Source of the DNA: Marinomonas posidonica_A
GTDB taxonomy: Bacteria > Pseudomonadota > Gammaproteobacteria > Pseudomonadales > Marinomonadaceae
Direction: 5' to 3'
Assembly: GCF_043643765.1 (NCBI RefSeq)
Contig: NZ_JBHZSP010000006.1
Span: 62,001 to 126,000 of the forward strand
Length of the DNA stretch: 64,000 nucleotides
The translations under genes were made by a program, and so were the position numbers. Positions 60,067 through 64,000 of the stretch are shown piece after piece; within the stretch, counting starts at the first letter, position 1, and every line of letters starts with the position of its first letter. Under the pieces are notes generated by a model. That model did no database searches and had not been told where the DNA came from. It saw only the letters and a list, made by a program, of their open reading frames with translations.

Positions 60067-61445
60067 TACAACGACTCCAGAAAATAAATGAGTTTTTGGC
60101 GATATTCTTTGCTTAAACGTTTGTAAGCTTGCTGGCTCGATTGGGCTTCGCCGCCATGCCATAAGATGGCCTCTTCGATCGTGCGAGCCCGTCCATCATG
60201 AAGAAAGCCTACTCGTCCCGATACCTTTTCGGATAAGCCAATTCCCCAAAGAGGGGCGGTTCGCCATTCTTGAGGTTCGGCAGAGTAAACGGGAAACCCT
60301 GAACGTAATTCTGCCCCCATATCGTGAAGAAGCATATCGGTAAAAGGGTAAAAAGTGCGATTTTTTAAAACCGAATACGGTGAATCATTGCCAGTGACCA
60401 TTTTGGGAGTGTGGCAACTGGCACAACCAGAGTCGATGAAAATGTCTTTTCCTGCAAGGAAATCAGGCTCCGATAAATTACGCATGGCGGGTGGCGCGGC
60501 TAAGGAAACAAACAAATCGACCAGTCGAGATTGCTGTTTGTCGACCTCGAGATTATCCAAATGAGGGCTATTGCCATTTGGGCTGTTTAAGCACTCTAGT
60601 TGTAATGGGGTACAGTCGCCTGAAGGTGCAGGAAACAGAAGGGTTGATAATCCTAAATCGGTATTAAATGCGAGTTGATTCTGCGCGGTGACGCTGGGGG
60701 TAGAGGCTTTATAGCCAAAACGACCAACGACTGGGTTGTGTTGCCCCGGTATCCAACTGACTTTACCGCTAATGCCATCTTGATCTAAATCATCTGGGTC
60801 GGCATTGGCTATTATGTATGGGTCAGGAATATTGTCGAGTAGTCCCATACCAACCAGTGACGGGGTGTTAAGTAGCGTAACGCCTGTATCGGCTTCAAAA
60901 GGACCATAATGCAATTTGTCCCAGTGCAAAATAGGCTTTCTAAGTGATACTTGCTGGCCGTCAGCTAAGACCTCGACATGAGTTTGATAGGTAAGATGAA
61001 AGTCGCCTTCCGGCAGAGTGCCGTTGGCACTTTGACCTTGAAGTTGACCGCCATAATGAGCGTCACCAACACTCGGGAAGATGCCATCGTGATGCTGCAT
61101 TGAGCCTGGATAGCGCTTGCCAAAACGAACCATAAACGAGGGAATCGTCGCACCACTGACATGCGCTTCTGGTGCATGGCCGCGGCCGTTGTTGACATGG
61201 CAATTGTTACAGGAGCGAGTGTTGTACAGTGGCCCTAAACCATCACTGGCGGTTGTGGAGGAGGGAGAGGGGACCCAAAATTTCTGAAACACGCCTTCGC
61301 CAATGCGAAATTCCAGCTTTTCTTCTGCTGATAAGCTAGGCAGTGGCTGTGAATATTCACTGGCAACCGACATATTGGTAAAACCCAAAAAACTGGCGAA
61401 AAGGCCAGTGAACATGAGCAAGTTTTCATTTTTCGATCTGGTCAT
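60066..61445 (-). CDS. Di-heme oxidoreductase family protein (DHOR, DUF1111)
   Basis: A 459-residue exported c-type cytochrome-like protein. Heme-binding motifs are TRSCNNCHVNNGRGHAPEA (CxxCH at residues 79-83) and DSGCASCHTPKM (CxxCH near residue 341). Typical DHOR segments are GVFQKFWVPSPSST, DGLGPLYNTRSC, DPDDLDQDGISGK, RFGYKASTPSV and GFLHDGRARTIEEAILWHGGE near the C terminus. A signal peptide covers about residues 8-28. It would take part in periplasmic electron transfer, probably in iron reduction or uptake given its imelysin neighbours. It overlaps the next gene by one base. Confidence 0.9.
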   Translation of the reverse strand: MTRSKNENLLMFTGLFASFLGFTNMSVASEYSQPLPSLSAEEKLEFRIGEGVFQKFWVPSPSSTTASDGLGPLYNTRSCNNCHVNNGRGHAPEAHVSGATIPSFMVRFGKRYPGSMQHHDGIFPSVGDAHYGGQLQGQSANGTLPEGDFHLTYQTHVEVLADGQQVSLRKPILHWDKLHYGPFEADTGVTLLNTPSLVGMGLLDNIPDPYIIANADPDDLDQDGISGKVSWIPGQHNPVVGRFGYKASTPSVTAQNQLAFNTDLGLSTLLFPAPSGDCTPLQLECLNSPNGNSPHLDNLEVDKQQSRLVDLFVSLAAPPAMRNLSEPDFLAGKDIFIDSGCASCHTPKMVTGNDSPYSVLKNRTFYPFTDMLLHDMGAELRSGFPVYSAEPQEWRTAPLWGIGLSEKVSGRVGFLHDGRARTIEEAILWHGGEAQSSQQAYKRLSKEYRQKLIYFLESL

Positions 61446-61510
61446 AGGTTAGGCAAACACCATTGATTGACTCATTAACACAAACGTCTTGTAACCCTAT
61501 ACATGTAAAA

Positions 61511-61563
61511 GGGAAGGGGCAAAATACCGAGTGTGTTATGACTCGGTATTTCACGCCTTCCCT
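61511..61563 (-). other. Long hairpin between imelysin lipoprotein and DHOR genes
   Basis: AAATACCGAGT pairs perfectly with ACTCGGTATTT, extended outward by GGGAAGG/CCTTCCC with a few mismatches, giving a stem of about 22 bp. It lacks a terminal T run on the minus strand. It probably lowers read-through or sets mRNA stability, so that the first gene is expressed more than the rest. Confidence 0.6.
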
Positions 61564-61618
61564 ATTATAACGCGACGGTCTTTTGTTATCGCGTTAGGAC
61601 TATTTGATAACAGTGTTA

Positions 61619-62914
61619 TTATTCAAATACAGCACTTGGGTTATCAAGGCTATCAGAACCTTCTAATGCGATGCCTTGTAGATCAAGTGTTTGAATGATT
61701 TCTTCCGTTACGCGAGTTTCTAGCACTAGGGAATCAACAAAATCTTGAACCAACTGGTTGCCTTGTGTGTTGTTCATTGCAATCAGAACATCAAAGGTTT
61801 GACCTTGCGCAGCGGCATCGACCATCGCTTGTGCTGCGTCTTCTGTCATTTCCAATTTTTGCTTCATGTCGCTGTCTAGCGCGGTATCTTGCTGTGCAAC
61901 TAGTTGTGATAAAGAAGCGCCTTTAACCCAGCTGCCATCAACACGTTGGTATTCACCTAGGTATACATTTTTAATGCCTTTCGCATCGTAGTAATGTGAC
62001 CAGTGAGTGTTGTCAGAGAAGCAATCGTGTTCTTCTTCTGGGTCATGTAGCATCAAGCCCAATTTCGTACGCTCACCACCCAACTCACCGTAAGCTAAAC
62101 TGCCCATACCGGTTAAGATAGTAGAAAGACCTTCTTCCGTAGACTGATCTAATAAGGCTTGGCGTGCTGCGCCGTCTTGTTTCCAGTTATCAGCCATTTC
62201 TTCTAAGTCAGAAATTAGCAAATCTGTTGCCGCAGTTAGGTATTCACGACGACGATCACAATTACCATTGGTGCAATTGTTTAGGTCAAAGTCAGTGGCT
62301 TTACGCTCGCCTGCACCTGGGTTAGTGCCGTGTAAGTCTTGACCCCAAAGCAGGAACTCAATGGCATGGTAACCGCTGGCGACGTTGGCTTCTACACCAT
62401 CGGCTTCTTGCAAGTATTCAGCAATAAGTTCTGGTGTGATCTTGCTTGTGTCAACGGTTTGACCGCCAATCACTAAGCTCTTAGAAGCGATGACATTCGC
62501 TGTGTAAAGTGGATTGAGATCTGATTCACTACCGTAACTGCTGGTTGATACATAGTCGATAAGACCTTCATCCAGTGGCCAAGCATTCACTTTGCCTTCC
62601 CAGTCATCAACGATGGCATTACCAAAACGGTAAACTTCACTTTGCTGATAAGGAACACGAGAAGCCACCCAAGCAGTACGAGCCGCTGTTAGATTGGCTT
62701 CGGTAGGGTTGTCTAGGAAACGATTAATCGATGTGCGAAGGTCTTGCGCAGTAGTTAAAGAGTCACCATAAATGGCTTCTGCAATGTCTGCATAATGTGT
62801 CACAACAGAATCTGCTGTGACAGAAGCGGAATCATTTTTAAGATTGGTTGTGCCACATGCTGTTAGCAGCGCACCCGCTACACAAACCGCAACGGGGGTC
62901 AGTAATCGTTTCAT
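61619..62914 (-). CDS. Imelysin family lipoprotein (IrpA-like)
   Basis: About 431 residues. The start at ATG 62914, after GGAGCATC, gives MKRLLTPVAVCVAGALLTAC, a lipoprotein signal with lipobox LTAC (Cys20). The imelysin domain keeps the GxHxxE motif in GYHAIEFLLWGQDLHG near residue 175 and has RVPYQQSEVYRFGNAIVDDW with VNAWPLDEGLIDYV. The C-terminal part FSDNTHWSHYYDAKGIKNVYLGEYQRVDG matches the IrpA-type group. A Fur-box-like sequence lies in the promoter. The protein is expected to bind iron or a metal complex at the envelope during iron limitation. Confidence 0.92.
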   Translation of the reverse strand: MKRLLTPVAVCVAGALLTACGTTNLKNDSASVTADSVVTHYADIAEAIYGDSLTTAQDLRTSINRFLDNPTEANLTAARTAWVASRVPYQQSEVYRFGNAIVDDWEGKVNAWPLDEGLIDYVSTSSYGSESDLNPLYTANVIASKSLVIGGQTVDTSKITPELIAEYLQEADGVEANVASGYHAIEFLLWGQDLHGTNPGAGERKATDFDLNNCTNGNCDRRREYLTAATDLLISDLEEMADNWKQDGAARQALLDQSTEEGLSTILTGMGSLAYGELGGERTKLGLMLHDPEEEHDCFSDNTHWSHYYDAKGIKNVYLGEYQRVDGSWVKGASLSQLVAQQDTALDSDMKQKLEMTEDAAQAMVDAAAQGQTFDVLIAMNNTQGNQLVQDFVDSLVLETRVTEEIIQTLDLQGIALEGSDSLDNPSAVFE

Positions 62915-62958
62915 ATTTGATGCTCCAATATTGAATTGTTGCAACACTATATTTGAAA

Positions 62959-62973
62959 TGAAAACGATTATCA
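62959..62973 (-). promoter_or_regulatory. Fur box of the imelysin operon
   Basis: On the minus strand TGATAATCGTTTTCA matches the 7-1-7 Fur consensus TGATAAT-N-ATTATCA at 12 of 14 fixed positions. It lies 44 bases upstream of the imelysin lipoprotein start and supports iron repression of the operon. Confidence 0.7.
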
Positions 62974-63046
62974 ATGCGTCCTTTTACACGCTCTTTACGT
63001 AATTTGTATCTTAATGTTAACCACTTAGTTAAGTGATAAATTATGC

Positions 63047-63631
63047 TTATAGTTCGCACTGATGATAAAACGCATTTTCGGCTGTCTTAGCCAAATCGTA
63101 TTCGCATGCTTTTTCACGCAATAAGCTCTTACCTTCCCAAGAAACACTCATGCTAACAGGGGATTTATGTTTGTAGCTTGGAATAAACCGATAAGCGGCA
63201 ATGACATCGACAGAACTGTGTGGGCCAACTTGTACAGATTGACCAATTAAGCGTTGACGAGTCTCTTTATTGTAAAGCGTATAGTCTGTTGTGTATTCCA
63301 GATCACCATTGTCATGGGAAAAATTAAGCCAAATTTTACGGTAGGTTTGTGGTTCGGATGTGGGGTTTTCAAAACGCAATTTGGTGTAAATGACTTGAGC
63401 CCGTGAAAGACTGTTCTGAGCGTTGTTACTGACATTTAAATAACGCCCCTGACTTTTCTGCCATGGCATGTTCGCACCAAATGAGACATCGACTATCTGG
63501 ATGTTTTGTTTAGCAAACAAGGTTCCCGTGTAATCGATAAGATCTTTTACTGGGGCGTACAGAGCGAGGACAGCAAGTCCTAATAGAGCCAATTTTTGAA
63601 GGCTAGGGGCAGAAGCAAAGCGCTTGATCAT
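63047..63631 (-). CDS. Hypothetical membrane-anchored protein
   Basis: About 194 residues. One hydrophobic segment near residues 10-28 (LQKLALLGLAVLALYAPV) is an N-terminal anchor, and the rest should lie in the periplasm. The soluble part is rich in beta strands (IQIVDVSFGANMPWQKSQGRYLNV, TDYTLYNKETRQRLIGQ, VDVIAAYRFIPSYK). I recognise no family. ATG 63631 is chosen as AAGGA lies upstream. The notable feature is the promoter: two perfect LexA boxes end 40 bases upstream. The imelysin operon starts 132 bases further on the same strand but has its own Fur-controlled promoter. Confidence 0.75.
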   Translation of the reverse strand: MIKRFASAPSLQKLALLGLAVLALYAPVKDLIDYTGTLFAKQNIQIVDVSFGANMPWQKSQGRYLNVSNNAQNSLSRAQVIYTKLRFENPTSEPQTYRKIWLNFSHDNGDLEYTTDYTLYNKETRQRLIGQSVQVGPHSSVDVIAAYRFIPSYKHKSPVSMSVSWEGKSLLREKACEYDLAKTAENAFYHQCEL

Positions 63632-64000
63632 AACCAAATCCTTATTTTCATGTTAAGAATATGAATTTTTACTGTTTGTTTATACAGTACTGTATAAGTA
63701 TACAGTTTATATGTAAAGCCTCAGAATGATGGATTTAGGAACTTTTTTAAAAAAACACTTGCTTTTGTCTTATTGCCTTTTTTGTAAAGAAAAAATAAAA
63801 AATGTTTGATTTTGTGTAATTGATTGAAAAACATGGAAAAAAACAATCTTCCCACAAGCTTCTTCACGGATTCTGTGGAAAATAAAATGCACAATAAAAT
63901 TTTGCCTATTTTTGCAGGAGGGAAAGAGTAAGCAATGAAAAAATACAGCTAAGGCACTATAATGCAGCCAAAATTAACGTGAGGTAGGTTGTGGATAAGC
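63632..64000. other. AT-rich region at the right edge
   Basis: No gene could be fixed in these 369 bases. Besides the LexA boxes, the last ten bases include TGTGGATAA, a DnaA-box match, and GAGG before GTGGATAAGC, which could be the first codons of a rightward gene continuing past the window. Confidence 0.35.
63672..63705. promoter_or_regulatory. Two tandem LexA (SOS) boxes
   Basis: CTGTTTGTTTATACAG (63672-63687) and CTGTATAAGTATACAG (63690-63705) both fit CTGT-N8-ACAG exactly and are 18 bp apart centre to centre. They lie about 40 bases upstream of the 194-residue hypothetical protein gene and could also affect a rightward gene beyond the window. Confidence 0.75.

Noticed and set aside
63990..63998. 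TGTGGATAA, a perfect DnaA-box match, with a weaker TGTGGAAAA near 63876, as a possible origin of replication
   Set aside because: Only one perfect box lies in the window, with no dnaA, dnaN, gidA or repeat cluster beside it; such matches occur by chance in AT-rich gaps.

Overview
The window looks like chromosome from a marine gammaproteobacterium of the Oceanospirillales, most likely Marinomonas or a close relative. This rests on moderate AT-richness, gammaproteobacterial operators (FNR, Fur and LexA boxes) and unusually dense accessory catabolism of aromatic compounds. The genus is inferred from gene content, not from a marker gene. No rRNA, tRNA, CRISPR array or complete insertion sequence was seen.

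1-7.2 kb: homoprotocatechuate (3,4-dihydroxyphenylacetate) meta-cleavage genes. A cut-off hpaG is divergent from hpaE-hpaF-hpaD and a DUF3237 gene, followed by a TRAP transporter (small, large and binding subunits). The palindrome TTAACATGTTAA or a close variant sits at both hpa promoters, at the TRAP promoter and again at 11.2 kb, suggesting one regulon.

7.2-17.6 kb: ketopantoate-reductase-like gene, secreted carboxylesterase, class II aldolase/adducin protein with a divergent LysR gene, a small unknown gene, a frameshifted gene, then a Cys-type arylsulfatase and its radical-SAM maturase behind a perfect FNR box.

17.6-43.7 kb: a large aromatic catabolic island. It mixes an envelope set (DUF1302 barrel, DUF1329 protein, YCF48-like propeller, MMPL/RND transporter, MFS carrier) with enzymes: a C-C-type alpha/beta hydrolase, two VOC extradiol dioxygenases, two FAH-family hydrolases, a Rieske ferredoxin, a flavin monooxygenase, a cupin, an epimerase-like dehydrogenase, an ACMSD-like amidohydrolase, an SDR, two Rieske oxygenase alpha subunits, one VanB-type reductase and a DoxX protein. 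Three closely similar LysR regulators and one AraC regulator control it. The substrate is unknown; a methoxylated, carboxylated or polycyclic phenolic is the best guess.

44-52.5 kb: a defence island. It holds a type I restriction-modification operon (hsdM-hsdS-AlbA_2/ATPase-like gene-hsdR) with a perfect 12-bp tandem repeat in the third gene and a cysteine-rich insert in HsdR. Next comes a toxin-antitoxin-chaperone locus in which the MqsR-like toxin is frameshifted while the MqsA-like antitoxin and SecB-like chaperone are intact.

52.5-64 kb: a cyclase-family hydrolase, a FadL-type porin, an EAL protein with a degenerate GGDEF domain, a Fur-box-headed operon (imelysin lipoprotein, di-heme oxidoreductase, second imelysin, DUF1513) and an unknown membrane-anchored protein preceded by two back-to-back LexA boxes.
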